Both the position numbers and the translations under genes were made by a program. From positions 124,001 to 188,000 of the forward strand of contig JAPOVL010000035.1 in the NCBI GenBank assembly GCA_026708115.1: DNA of 64,000 nucleotides. Reading direction: 5' to 3'. The stretch comes from Chloroflexota bacterium. Lineage in GTDB: Bacteria > Chloroflexota > Anaerolineae > Aggregatilineales > Phototrophicaceae. Below are positions 25,810-34,190 of the stretch, piece after piece. The notes beneath the pieces were generated by a model, which had not been told where the DNA came from, did no database searches, and saw only the letters and a list, made by a program, of their open reading frames with translations. How positions within the stretch are numbered: the stretch's first letter is position 1; each line of letters opens with the position of its first letter.

Positions 25810-26817
25810 TTGGGTGAGTATGTATTCCGCCGGCTCTATCAGGCCTTCTGGGTCTTGATCGCAGTCACCTTTGTTACATTCTTCATTTCAAACATGTTGC
25901 CCGGCGATCCGGCTCTCTCAAGGGCCGGGCAATTTGCGACTATTGAGCAGGTGGAAAAGACACGGAAGCTGCTTGGCCTCGATCAACCCTTGCATATCCA
26001 ATACATAAAATACATGCAGCGACTGTTGTCAGGTGATCTGGGCTTGTCAATCGTCTCGCGCCAACCTGTCTTGAAGGAGCTCAGAGACTTCTTCCCGGCG
26101 ACTCTAGAACTGACCATTGCCGCCTTGTGCTTTACCCTCACCGTAGGCGTCCCTCTGGGCATCCTCGCCGGTTCTACCAAATCACGTTGGCTCAAATCAA
26201 CGATCATCACCGGCTCCCTGATTGGCGTGGGCATACCAGTGTTTTGGGCCGGCCTTGTTTTCCAGTTAGTCTTCGCTGGACGACTAGACTTGCTGCCTCT
26301 GTCCGGTCGGCTGACCTTGACCGTGCCGCCGCCGCCCAGCGTGACCAATATGTATCTGATCGACTCGGTCCTGGCGGGACAATGGGATACCTTCAAAGAC
26401 GCGCTGATACATCTCATCCTGCCCGCCTTCACGCTAAGCCTGGGGCAGATCGGCGCCATGGCGCGCACAACCAACTCAGCGATGGCGAGCGTGATTCACC
26501 GTGATTATGTACGCACTGCGCACGCCAAGGGCCTGGCGGAAAGGAAGGTCCTGTGGTCTCACGTCTTGCGCAATGCCCTGCTGCCAGTAGTCACCGTTCT
26601 AGGTCTCTATGTAGCCTTTATGCTGAACGGAGCCTTGCTGGTCGAGATCATCTATTCCTGGGGCGGGCTTGGCACTTACGCCTGGATTGGCATTTTCCGC
26701 AATGACATTACCGTCATTATGGGCGTGACGCTCACAGCCAGCCTGACCTTCATGTTTGTCAATCTTGTCATTGACCTGACCTATCCTTTCCTTGATCCTC
26801 GCATCCAGTACGGATGA
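25810..26817 (+). CDS. ABC transporter permease, DppB/OppB type
   Basis: 335 residues from a TTG start supported by AGGTGA eight bases upstream; no better in-frame start exists. About six membrane segments; the family N-terminus YVFRRLYQAFWVLIAVTFVTF and the EAA loop (TAHAKGLAERKVLWSHVLRN) are clear. It forms the channel with the DppC-like protein directly downstream. No DppD/DppF ATPase follows in this operon. Confidence 0.92.
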   Translation: MGEYVFRRLYQAFWVLIAVTFVTFFISNMLPGDPALSRAGQFATIEQVEKTRKLLGLDQPLHIQYIKYMQRLLSGDLGLSIVSRQPVLKELRDFFPATLELTIAALCFTLTVGVPLGILAGSTKSRWLKSTIITGSLIGVGIPVFWAGLVFQLVFAGRLDLLPLSGRLTLTVPPPPSVTNMYLIDSVLAGQWDTFKDALIHLILPAFTLSLGQIGAMARTTNSAMASVIHRDYVRTAHAKGLAERKVLWSHVLRNALLPVVTVLGLYVAFMLNGALLVEIIYSWGGLGTYAWIGIFRNDITVIMGVTLTASLTFMFVNLVIDLTYPFLDPRIQYG

Positions 26818-26835
26818 TTACTTGCTGGCAAGCTT

Positions 26836-27753
26836 ATGAGTAGAGAACGCGAATCCGCCGCCACTTTGTCATACCCCGCGTTGGAGGACAACGCCGGGCT
26901 GTGGCGGAGGTTTAGCAAAAGTCGATTTGCCTTTGCCGTTCGACATAACCCTATGTCGATTCTCGGTTTGCTTATCCTGGCGCTCCTGATTCTCATGGTA
27001 CTTTTGCCGGAACTGTTCACTTCCCAAAGCGCCACCCTCCTCAATCTGCGCAACAAATTCTTAACCCCATCCGCCGAACACCCCTTCGGTACCGACCATA
27101 TGGGCGTGGATATATTCTCGCGGGTGGTGTATGCCGCCCGCACAACTATATGGGTGGTCTGTGTTGTATTGAGCATTGCCACTGGGCTGGGCTTCATTAT
27201 TGGCTCCCTGGCGGCTTATATGGGTGGCCGTGTTGACAGTATCTTGATGCGCATGACGGATGTCTGGATGGCATTTCCCTCCCTCGTGCTCGCCATTGCC
27301 TTGAATGCCGCTTTGGGAAGGGGCCTGTTTCAAACGGTGATAGCGGTTGGCTTTTCCTGGTGGCCTTCCTATGCGCGCCTGGTTCGCGCGCAAGTCATGA
27401 GCGTCAAAAATGAAGAATATGTCCTGGCGGCTCAGGCCCTTGGGGCGAGCCATTTTCGCATCATCGTGCGGCATATCATCCGAAACGGATTCGACCCTAT
27501 CATTGTAAACATCACCATAGATGTCGGCTTCGTCGCGCTGGCGACCGCCGGACTAAGCTTTCTCGGCTTGGGTATCGAACCACCCACGCCGGAATGGGGC
27601 CGTATGGTGGCCGAAGGACGTGACTACCTGCTCGTCCAGTGGTGGGCCTCCACCTTTCCCGGTCTGGCATTATTTATGTTCGTGGTCGGGTTTAACTTGC
27701 TCGGCGAGCTTGTAAGAGACTGGCTGGACCCGAGCAACGTCGGGCGGAGATGA
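26836..27753 (+). CDS. ABC transporter permease, DppC/OppC type
   Basis: 305 residues, ATG start. The N-terminal OppC_N segment (NPMSILGLLILALLILMVLL), the HPFGTDHMGVDIFSRVVYAA box and the EAA loop (AAQALGASHFRIIVRHIIRN) are diagnostic. The C-terminus NLLGELVRDWLDP is standard for the family. Partner of the DppB-like protein; ATPases must be supplied from elsewhere, for example the DppD/DppF pair at 45832-47972. Confidence 0.92.
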   Translation: MSRERESAATLSYPALEDNAGLWRRFSKSRFAFAVRHNPMSILGLLILALLILMVLLPELFTSQSATLLNLRNKFLTPSAEHPFGTDHMGVDIFSRVVYAARTTIWVVCVVLSIATGLGFIIGSLAAYMGGRVDSILMRMTDVWMAFPSLVLAIALNAALGRGLFQTVIAVGFSWWPSYARLVRAQVMSVKNEEYVLAAQALGASHFRIIVRHIIRNGFDPIIVNITIDVGFVALATAGLSFLGLGIEPPTPEWGRMVAEGRDYLLVQWWASTFPGLALFMFVVGFNLLGELVRDWLDPSNVGRR

Positions 27754-27858
27754 TAAGGAGGGCTGGCCTATATCCGTTGCGTTGAAGACATCAACTCGAG
27801 CCGATATCGCTCGAAAAGAGCAAGTCGCGCTCATTTTGCCAACTTAAGGAGGTATGTA

Positions 27859-28860
27859 ATGCGTTCACATGTTTTTTGGGATCAATTTGCCGATATTACT
27901 GTCAATCGCCTGGTCAATCCTGGAAAAGGCGAACCGTTCCTGATTGTCGCCGACCCCAAGAATGATCTCAATTTGGCGGAGGCGCTGCTGTCCGCAGGTC
28001 TCCGCTCCGGCGCCAACACCACATTGATCATCAAAGACTGGTACGAAGAAGGCACCGTCAGCGACCCGGGTCCTATCGTCAACAATGCCGTCTTGAACAG
28101 CAAGTACGTGCTAACGCTCTGTGGCGGCATGGTGCGCGCCCCGGCCATGCAAGAAGCGCGCAGGAACGGCACGCGCCATCTATCCACCGTCGTTGAGGGC
28201 ATCGAAGATTATTGCATTGCCGCCCTGCTCAACGTGGATCTGGACAAGATGTTCGAGAACGCTGATATCATCGCCAAACTCTGGGAAGAGACCGATGAAT
28301 GTCGCGTCACATCGCCCTACGGAACCGATATCAGCTTCAAGATGGGCGGCCGCCCCAGCTTGGTCAGCGACGGCGCGCTCACCTATGACGGCGAGGTCGA
28401 CTTCTACCCCGGCGCCCAGGTTTCCATCGCGCCGCTCGAAGAGAGCATCAACGGCACCATCGTGGTTGATGCCAGCGACAATGTCAGCGGCCTCGTTCAC
28501 AACAATTATTCCCTCATCGTCGTCGACGGCGTGATTACCGAGGTTGTCGGCGATGGCGAAGGCGATGCTATGCGGACCTGGCTGGCGACGCGCAACGACG
28601 ATGTCATTTACAAGATCTGCCATTTCAGCATCGGCCTGAACCCCCAAGCGGGCATCTCGGGCCACTTGATGGAAGATGAGCGCGTGCTGGCGTCGGTTGA
28701 CTTCGGCTTCGGCTATCAAGATCCCAAGTTTGCCGGCACGGTGGGATATAGTCCCTACCACGCGGATATCATGATGGCCAACCCGGACATCTACCTGGAC
28801 GGCAAGCTCATGAGCACCGCCAACAGGCTGGAAGATGGCTACGGCTTCCATCACCTGTAG
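27859..28860 (+). CDS. M29 aminopeptidase/NicX-like metalloenzyme
   Basis: 333 residues, ATG six bases after AAGGAGG. The sequence resembles the group annotated as leucyl aminopeptidase (M29-like), which also includes the iron-dependent 2,5-dihydroxypyridine 5,6-dioxygenase NicX. The C-terminal half holds H255 (ICHFSIGLNP) and H301-A-D303 (SPYHADIMM), a spacing compatible with the His/His-Asp iron site of NicX. An E in EDERVLASVDFGFG also fits the family. Both peptidase and ring-cleaving activities are therefore possible; the context of other catabolic enzymes makes ring or amide cleavage of the imported compound attractive. Cytoplasmic. Confidence 0.65.
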   Translation: MRSHVFWDQFADITVNRLVNPGKGEPFLIVADPKNDLNLAEALLSAGLRSGANTTLIIKDWYEEGTVSDPGPIVNNAVLNSKYVLTLCGGMVRAPAMQEARRNGTRHLSTVVEGIEDYCIAALLNVDLDKMFENADIIAKLWEETDECRVTSPYGTDISFKMGGRPSLVSDGALTYDGEVDFYPGAQVSIAPLEESINGTIVVDASDNVSGLVHNNYSLIVVDGVITEVVGDGEGDAMRTWLATRNDDVIYKICHFSIGLNPQAGISGHLMEDERVLASVDFGFGYQDPKFAGTVGYSPYHADIMMANPDIYLDGKLMSTANRLEDGYGFHHL

Positions 28861-28913
28861 CGCTCGGCGCGCGGTCGCATACAAATTACGCTGTTAGACC
28901 GTCTACAGATACA

Positions 28914-28967
28914 GGCTCGGGCGTCGAACGTTGAGGGCGCTTCAACGGTCATCTGCCCGAGCCTTTT
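28914..28967 (+). terminator. Branched terminator after the M29/NicX-like gene
   Basis: GGCTCGGGC (28914-28922) pairs with GCCCGAGCC (28955-28963), 9 bp, followed by TTTT. The 32-nt loop itself contains a CGTTGA/TCAACG hairpin. Confidence 0.75.
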
Positions 28968-29094
28968 GGCCTATCCACCGAACCGGCTTCTTCCGCGCCA
29001 AATTTGCTGCCGGTCCTTTGCATCGTTTGGAACCCGCCGCCAAGTAAAGGCGGCATCGCTGCTTTAACTCGAATTCCCGTCAGGAGATGCGGAT

Positions 29095-30096
29095 ATGGAG
29101 TATCGCTCATTAGGTCGTAGCGGCGTCAAAATCGCCCCGCTTGGGCTGGGCACGGGCAATTTTGCTGATCCGACCCCGGAAGATGAGGCCAGCCGCATCA
29201 TCAATCGGGCCATAGACGCCGGGATCAATCTCATTGACACCGGCAATTCCTACTCGAATGGTGAAAGCGAAGCGATGATCGGCCGTGCTTTGGCCGCGGG
29301 CAATCGCCGTCACGAGGTCATTCTGGCGACAAAAGTATTCTACAAAGTGGGTCCAGGGCCGAATGATGAGAACCTGTCTCGTCTCCATATCATTCGCGCC
29401 TGCGAAGATTCCCTGCGCAGACTGCAGACAGACTACATCGACCTTTATCAATTGCATCGGCCCTCCCCGACTATTCCCGTTGACGAAACCCTGGGCGCGC
29501 TGACGGATTTAGTGCGGCAGGGCAAGGTGCGCTACATCGGCAGTTCGGTGCACCCCGCCTGGAAAATCATGGAAGCTATCATGATGAGCGAGTTGAAAGG
29601 CTATGCGCGTCTGGTTTGCGAGCAGCCTCCTTACAATTTGCTGGACCGACGCATTGAGAACGAACTTGTCCCCATGTGCCAGGCCTATGGGCTGGGACTC
29701 ATCACCTGGTCGCCCTTGGCGCAAGGTGTCCTGGCCGGGCGCTACGCCAGCGCCACTGAACTGCCGGCTGATTCGCGCGGCGCGCTGCGCGGCGGCATTT
29801 ATTCCGAACGCATCACCCAGCCGGGCATCGAAGTCGGCAACAGCATGATCGCTCTGGCCAGGGATCATGGTCTATCCCCGGCCCAGCTAGCCACACTCTG
29901 GGTGAAAGATCAGCGGGGCATCACCGCGCCCATCATCGGTCCGCGCACGCTCGAACAGCTTGAGCACTTGCTGCCCGTTCTGGATATGACGCTCACTGAT
30001 GAACTGGTGGAAGCATGTGATCGCTTGGTTCCGCCGGGCAGCGCGGTCGCCAGCTTCTTCAACAGCGCCGTCTGGATGAAACATCGTCTGATCTAA
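29095..30096 (+). CDS. Aldo/keto reductase
   Basis: 333 residues, ATG with AGGAGATGCGGAT upstream. The AKR TIM-barrel signatures are present: [19 protein letters not shown] at the N-terminus, catalytic Asp/Tyr in [14 protein letters not shown], Lys in LATKVFY, His in LYQLHRPSP, and a C-terminal NADP-binding [14 protein letters not shown]. The closest style is the YghZ/Kvbeta-like group. It reduces or oxidises a carbonyl or alcohol with NADP(H). It lies behind a terminator, so it probably has its own promoter in 28968-29094. Confidence 0.9.
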   Translation: MEYRSLGRSGVKIAPLGLGTGNFADPTPEDEASRIINRAIDAGINLIDTGNSYSNGESEAMIGRALAAGNRRHEVILATKVFYKVGPGPNDENLSRLHIIRACEDSLRRLQTDYIDLYQLHRPSPTIPVDETLGALTDLVRQGKVRYIGSSVHPAWKIMEAIMMSELKGYARLVCEQPPYNLLDRRIENELVPMCQAYGLGLITWSPLAQGVLAGRYASATELPADSRGALRGGIYSERITQPGIEVGNSMIALARDHGLSPAQLATLWVKDQRGITAPIIGPRTLEQLEHLLPVLDMTLTDELVEACDRLVPPGSAVASFFNSAVWMKHRLI

Positions 30097-30543
30097 ACGG
30101 TTGCTGCCATGCGCTTTTCTTGCTTCACATGCGTCGCCAGCACATCCGCGCCCAGTCATATGCCGGCGCGGGAAACTTCAAGTCGCGCAGTTCATTCCGA
30201 CAGCTATTGCATCACCGACCAGCTTGAAGTATCTGCGACGGCGTGGCTGGCGATCTACGTAAAACCAAGTTAATCATGTGAATGCTGCGGGACATTCCAA
30301 CTTCAATGTTGAGTCACCCTTCCCTGATGATTCGGGGAAGGGCCGGGGATGGGGTAGAAAAGCGGCGTTTTCGCAGCTCTCATTACTTACTTGGAACTAC
30401 TTATATGTATTAGGATGATAGCCTCGCCAGCGCCCGAGCATATTGTTGCCTTGCTCAATCATCTGTTTTTGGCTATCAAATATAGTTGCGCCCTCAGGCC
30501 TAAGTTCTGTTCCAGCACATCAGATTGAAGGAGTTGATCCCAT
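30097..30543 (+). other. Intergenic region with stem-loop and possible operator motif
   Basis: 447 bp without a gene I can support. CCCTTCCC (30317-30324) pairs with GGGAAGGG (30335-30342). TATCAAATAT at 30474-30483 repeats the core of the inverted repeat upstream of the GntR gene. The right end carries AAGGAG before the DUF3830 gene. Confidence 0.4.
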
Positions 30544-30978
30544 ATGTCCACGATGAAGATTGAGTTTTCCGGCGGTGGCGTCTTCTACGCGCGCTTGCTT
30601 GAATCCGAAGCGCCCAAGACTTGCGCAACGATTTTGTCACGGCTTCCCTTCGAATATCAGTTTTATCATAGTATTGTCTCGGGACAGGCGCTCGTCGCCC
30701 TGCCCCCAGACCTGACTGTCGAGCGCGAGAACCAGTACGTGGCCGGCATACCCCCCGGCGCCTTGTCCTTCCTCGTCGCCGACGAGCCGGTGCTGGTCCC
30801 GGATGAGATTTACATCGCCTATGGCATTTTCATCTCGCGCGGGCTAACCGTCGATATGAAGCAGCCGGTGAATGTCTTCGCCCAAATTGATGAAGACCTT
30901 GATGCCCTCGCTGTTTGCTGCCGGCGCGTGCTGATGGAAGGCGCAGAGATTATCTCCTTTAGCCTGGTGGACAAATAG
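30544..30978 (+). CDS. DUF3830 (cyclophilin-like fold) family protein
   Basis: 144 residues; AAGGAG lies 11 bases before the first ATG, and a second ATG at 30553 is also possible. The pattern MKIEFSGGGVFYARLLESEA-PKTC at the start and the VSGQALVALPPDL segment match DUF3830, a small family with a cyclophilin-like beta-barrel and no settled function, commonly found beside catabolic genes. It is 14 bp upstream of the phosphotriesterase-like gene, so the two are probably co-translated. It might be a small-molecule binding protein or isomerase; not decidable here. Confidence 0.75.
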   Translation: MSTMKIEFSGGGVFYARLLESEAPKTCATILSRLPFEYQFYHSIVSGQALVALPPDLTVERENQYVAGIPPGALSFLVADEPVLVPDEIYIAYGIFISRGLTVDMKQPVNVFAQIDEDLDALAVCCRRVLMEGAEIISFSLVDK

Positions 30979-30992
30979 CTCAAACCAGCATC

Positions 30993-31913
30993 ATGTCGAA
31001 GCAGGGGCAGATCCATACAGTTCTGGGCGCGATCGAGCCATCAGCTCTCGGCAGAACGCTCATGCACGAGCACGTTTTCTGCGACATCTACCGCGTAACC
31101 GGACGCTTGAACGAGTTGCTCAATGATGAGGCCCTGGCCATAGAAGAACTGTCGGCGCTACAGAAGGCCGGCGGGGCGGCCCTCGTCGAGGTGACGACGC
31201 CGGATTTGGGGCGCGATCCCGAAGCGCTCTGCCGAGTCGCCGAAAAAACGGGTCTTCACATCATAATGGGAACCGGCTGGTATCGTCAGCCCTTTTACCC
31301 GCCCGAGATCGACAGATTCTTAACGAATGAATTGGCGGATAAGATCATCTCGGAACTCATCGACGGCGTCGCAGGTACAGGAATCCGCGCTGGCATCATT
31401 GGCGAGATTGGCGTCCATCTCGATTATGCAACGGCGCAAGAAGAGAGGGTCCTGCGGGCGGCTGCCCGGGCGCAAAAGGCCACCGGCGCGCCGCTCACGA
31501 CGCATGCCTCCATGTACCCTGTCGGTCTGCTGCAGCTTGAAGTCCTAAAGGACGAGGGCCTGGACATGAGCCGCGTAATCATCGGTCACTGCGATACCTA
31601 TCTCGACCAATCCTATCACCTGGCAATTCTTGAATCGGGCGCCTATGTACAGTTTGACACCGTCGGTCGCAATCACATGAATCCAGATTCGCTCCGCGCC
31701 AGCGCCTTTGCACGGCTTGTGCGCCTGGGCTGGAAGCACAAATTGCTCCTGTCTAGCGATCGCTGTCATCGTAGCGATCTCCGCGCCTTTGGCGGGCTGG
31801 GTTACGGCTACGTGTTTACCGAATTTTTTGACCTCTTGCGCGCCGAGGGCATCGATGATGAAACCTTAAACGCGATCACAATAGACAACCCACGGCGCGC
31901 ATTGGCATGGTAG
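30993..31913 (+). CDS. Phosphotriesterase-family hydrolase (amidohydrolase superfamily)
   Basis: 306 residues. Metal ligands H25 and H27 (LMHEHVF), THA, GHCD and the final Asp in SSDRCH follow the phosphotriesterase order. The bridging position, a carboxylated Lys in true phosphotriesterases, appears to be Glu in GEIGVH, as in E. coli Php. Family members hydrolyse lactones, phosphoesters or carboxylic esters; lactonase activity is the usual natural role. It sits with a DUF3830 gene and upstream of an ADP-ribosylglycohydrolase-like gene, with an aldo/keto reductase further upstream, together suggesting breakdown of a glycosylated or lactone-containing compound. Confidence 0.88.
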   Translation: MSKQGQIHTVLGAIEPSALGRTLMHEHVFCDIYRVTGRLNELLNDEALAIEELSALQKAGGAALVEVTTPDLGRDPEALCRVAEKTGLHIIMGTGWYRQPFYPPEIDRFLTNELADKIISELIDGVAGTGIRAGIIGEIGVHLDYATAQEERVLRAAARAQKATGAPLTTHASMYPVGLLQLEVLKDEGLDMSRVIIGHCDTYLDQSYHLAILESGAYVQFDTVGRNHMNPDSLRASAFARLVRLGWKHKLLLSSDRCHRSDLRAFGGLGYGYVFTEFFDLLRAEGIDDETLNAITIDNPRRALAW

Positions 31914-32024
31914 ATTCATTGTCGCCAGCCGGGTAAACTGCGTCACAAACTGCCTAACGCTGGCGGCGCGCTGGCCCCGCCCGAAATACCTTGACCTCTC
32001 ATATACATGCAATGGAGTTTCAAC

Positions 32025-34184
32025 ATGACACCTCCGTCCGATTACGTCGAAAGAGTTTATGCCGGGGTCCTCGGCAAGATAATTGCCGTCTACCTGGGTC
32101 GCCCGATTGAAGGCTGGTCCTATGAAATGATAATGGAGCGCTTTGGCGAGATCAATTACTACGTGCACGAGGCGCTTGACCTACCGCTGATCGTGACCGA
32201 TGACGATCTCTCTGGCACCTTTACCTTTGTGCGCGCCATGCCCGACTACGGCAATAACCCGGATCTGACCCCGGTACAGATCGGACAGACCTGGCTCAAT
32301 TACATCGTCGAAGGCAAGACCATATTATGGTGGGGAGGCATCGGCGATGTTACCGAACATACCGCCTATCTCCGGCTGAAAAATGGCATCCAGCCGCCGC
32401 GCAGCGGCTCGATTGAACTCAACGGCCCGGTCATGGCCGAGCAGATTGGTTCGCAGATCTTCATCGACGGCTGGGGCATGATCGCGCCCGGCGACCCCGG
32501 CCTCGCAGCGGATCTGGCGCGGCGGGCAGCCAGTGTCAGTCACGACGGCGAAGCGATCTATGGCGCGCAAGTGGTCGCCGCCTTGGCAGCTCAGGCCTTT
32601 GTCGAATCGGACATCAATAAGCTGATCGACACCGCCCTGTCCTTGATCCCCGCCGATTCCATCACCTGCCGGATGATTACGAAGCTCCGCGACTGGCACG
32701 CCCGCCAGCCGGACTGGCGCCAGACGCTGGAGCAAATCGACCGCGAATATAGCCGCGATCGCTATCCCGGCAATTGCCATATCGTGCCCAACCACGCGCG
32801 GATTATTCTAGCCTTGCTCTATGGCGACGACGATTTTCAAAAATCACTGATGGTGGTCAATACCTCCGGTTTTGACACCGACTGCAACTCCGGCAATGTT
32901 GGCTGCATCATGGGGATCAAAAACGGCTTGGGCGGCATCGACGCCGGACCAGACTGGCGCGGCCCGGTCTCCGATCGCCTGTATCTGCCAACGGCGGACG
33001 GCGGCAGCGCTATCAGCGATGCGGTCAGCGAAACTTACAAACTGGTCAATATCGGGCGGGGGATGCAGGGATTGCAGCCGCTTGCCCCGAAAAACGGGGC
33101 GCGATTTCATTTCAGTCTGCCAGGGTCAGTGCAGGGTTTTGAGTCTGAAACCGGGCGCGAATCCAAAGCTGCCGTGACCATCGAAAATGTCTCGGGACAC
33201 AGCAAGAACGGCGGCCGATCGCTGGCGCTTCGCTTTCACCGGCTGGCGAAAGGGCGCATTGCCAGAGCAGCCACGCTCACGTTTATCCCCTCGCAGGAAA
33301 TTGCCGATTATTTTGACGAGCGCGGTTACCGCTTGCTGGCGTCGCCAACCTTGTATCCAGGACAAGTGGTCCGCGCAAGCCTCGTGGCGGGGGCAGCCAA
33401 TGCCGATACCGTGACGCTGCGGCTCTATGCACGGCATTACAACGAAGATGATGCGCTACAGATCATCGGCAGCGAGTCAGTTCAGGTTGCGCCCGGCGCA
33501 GAAGTCAACCTGTCATGGCGCGTGCCAGAGACCGGCAACCAGCCCATTGCCTGCATCGGCATCGAGATTACGGGCCAGCATGGCGCCAGCGGCGTCATCT
33601 ACCTGGATTGGCTCACCTGGGACGGCGCGCCCAACATGCGCCTGAACCGGCCCTACATCAGCGAAGCCGGGCAGGAGAAACGCAAGAGACCGAAGTTCTG
33701 GAAGAAGGCCTGGATCTACGCGCTGGATTCCAGCGAGCGTTTCGATTCCTGGGACTACTGGACACAAGCTTACCGGCTGATACAGAATGAGGGCCGCGGC
33801 CTGCTGATACAAGGGACGCGCGACTGGATCGACTATCAATTTGCTGCCACGGCTATGCCGCGTGTCTGTGAAGCCGGGGGGATCGCCGTGCGCGTGCAGG
33901 GCCTGCAGCGCTATTATGCGCTGCTGCTGGATCACGAAAAGGCTCGCATCGTTCGCGTCCTGGACGGTGAAACCGTCCTGGCCGAAACCGACACGGGCTG
34001 GTCCGTCGAGCAAAATTACGATCTCAAATTGAAAGTCGAAGGGGACAAGCTGACCGCCTTCGTCGCTGGCGAGCAAGTGCTTGAAACACAAGACCCGGAC
34101 AACGCCCTGACAGGCGGCGGTATTGCCCTGATTGCGCAAGCAGGTTTTATCTACTTTGATAACCTTGCCGTCAGGCCCCTCTAA
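32025..34184 (+). CDS. ADP-ribosylglycohydrolase-like protein with C-terminal beta-sandwich domains
   Basis: 719 residues from the ATG at 32025, which has GGAG seven bases upstream; an ATG at 32007 lacks one. The N-terminal 350 residues show the DraG/ARH signatures: YVERVYAGVLGKIIAVYLG, TDDDLSGTF, and SGFDTDCNSGNVGCIMG with the paired metal-binding Asp residues. The remaining about 370 residues are predicted beta-rich; the end (ERFDSWDYWTQAYRLIQNEG ... GFIYFDNLAVRPL) looks like a laminin-G/concanavalin-like sugar-binding module. A binding module fused to a DraG fold suggests removal of a ribosyl-type or other glycosyl group from a small molecule or glycan rather than protein de-ADP-ribosylation. 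No signal peptide. Confidence 0.85.
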   Translation: MTPPSDYVERVYAGVLGKIIAVYLGRPIEGWSYEMIMERFGEINYYVHEALDLPLIVTDDDLSGTFTFVRAMPDYGNNPDLTPVQIGQTWLNYIVEGKTILWWGGIGDVTEHTAYLRLKNGIQPPRSGSIELNGPVMAEQIGSQIFIDGWGMIAPGDPGLAADLARRAASVSHDGEAIYGAQVVAALAAQAFVESDINKLIDTALSLIPADSITCRMITKLRDWHARQPDWRQTLEQIDREYSRDRYPGNCHIVPNHARIILALLYGDDDFQKSLMVVNTSGFDTDCNSGNVGCIMGIKNGLGGIDAGPDWRGPVSDRLYLPTADGGSAISDAVSETYKLVNIGRGMQGLQPLAPKNGARFHFSLPGSVQGFESETGRESKAAVTIENVSGHSKNGGRSLALRFHRLAKGRIARAATLTFIPSQEIADYFDERGYRLLASPTLYPGQVVRASLVAGAANADTVTLRLYARHYNEDDALQIIGSESVQVAPGAEVNLSWRVPETGNQPIACIGIEITGQHGASGVIYLDWLTWDGAPNMRLNRPYISEAGQEKRKRPKFWKKAWIYALDSSERFDSWDYWTQAYRLIQNEGRGLLIQGTRDWIDYQFAATAMPRVCEAGGIAVRVQGLQRYYALLLDHEKARIVRVLDGETVLAETDTGWSVEQNYDLKLKVEGDKLTAFVAGEQVLETQDPDNALTGGGIALIAQAGFIYFDNLAVRPL

Positions 34185-34190
34185 AGGGCA

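Noticed and set aside
5239..30483. TATCAAATAT-like motif at 5239, 7547 and 30474 as a GntR regulon signature
   Set aside because: A 10-base AT-rich word can recur by chance in this much intergenic DNA; only the 7545-7557 inverted repeat is kept as a candidate operator.
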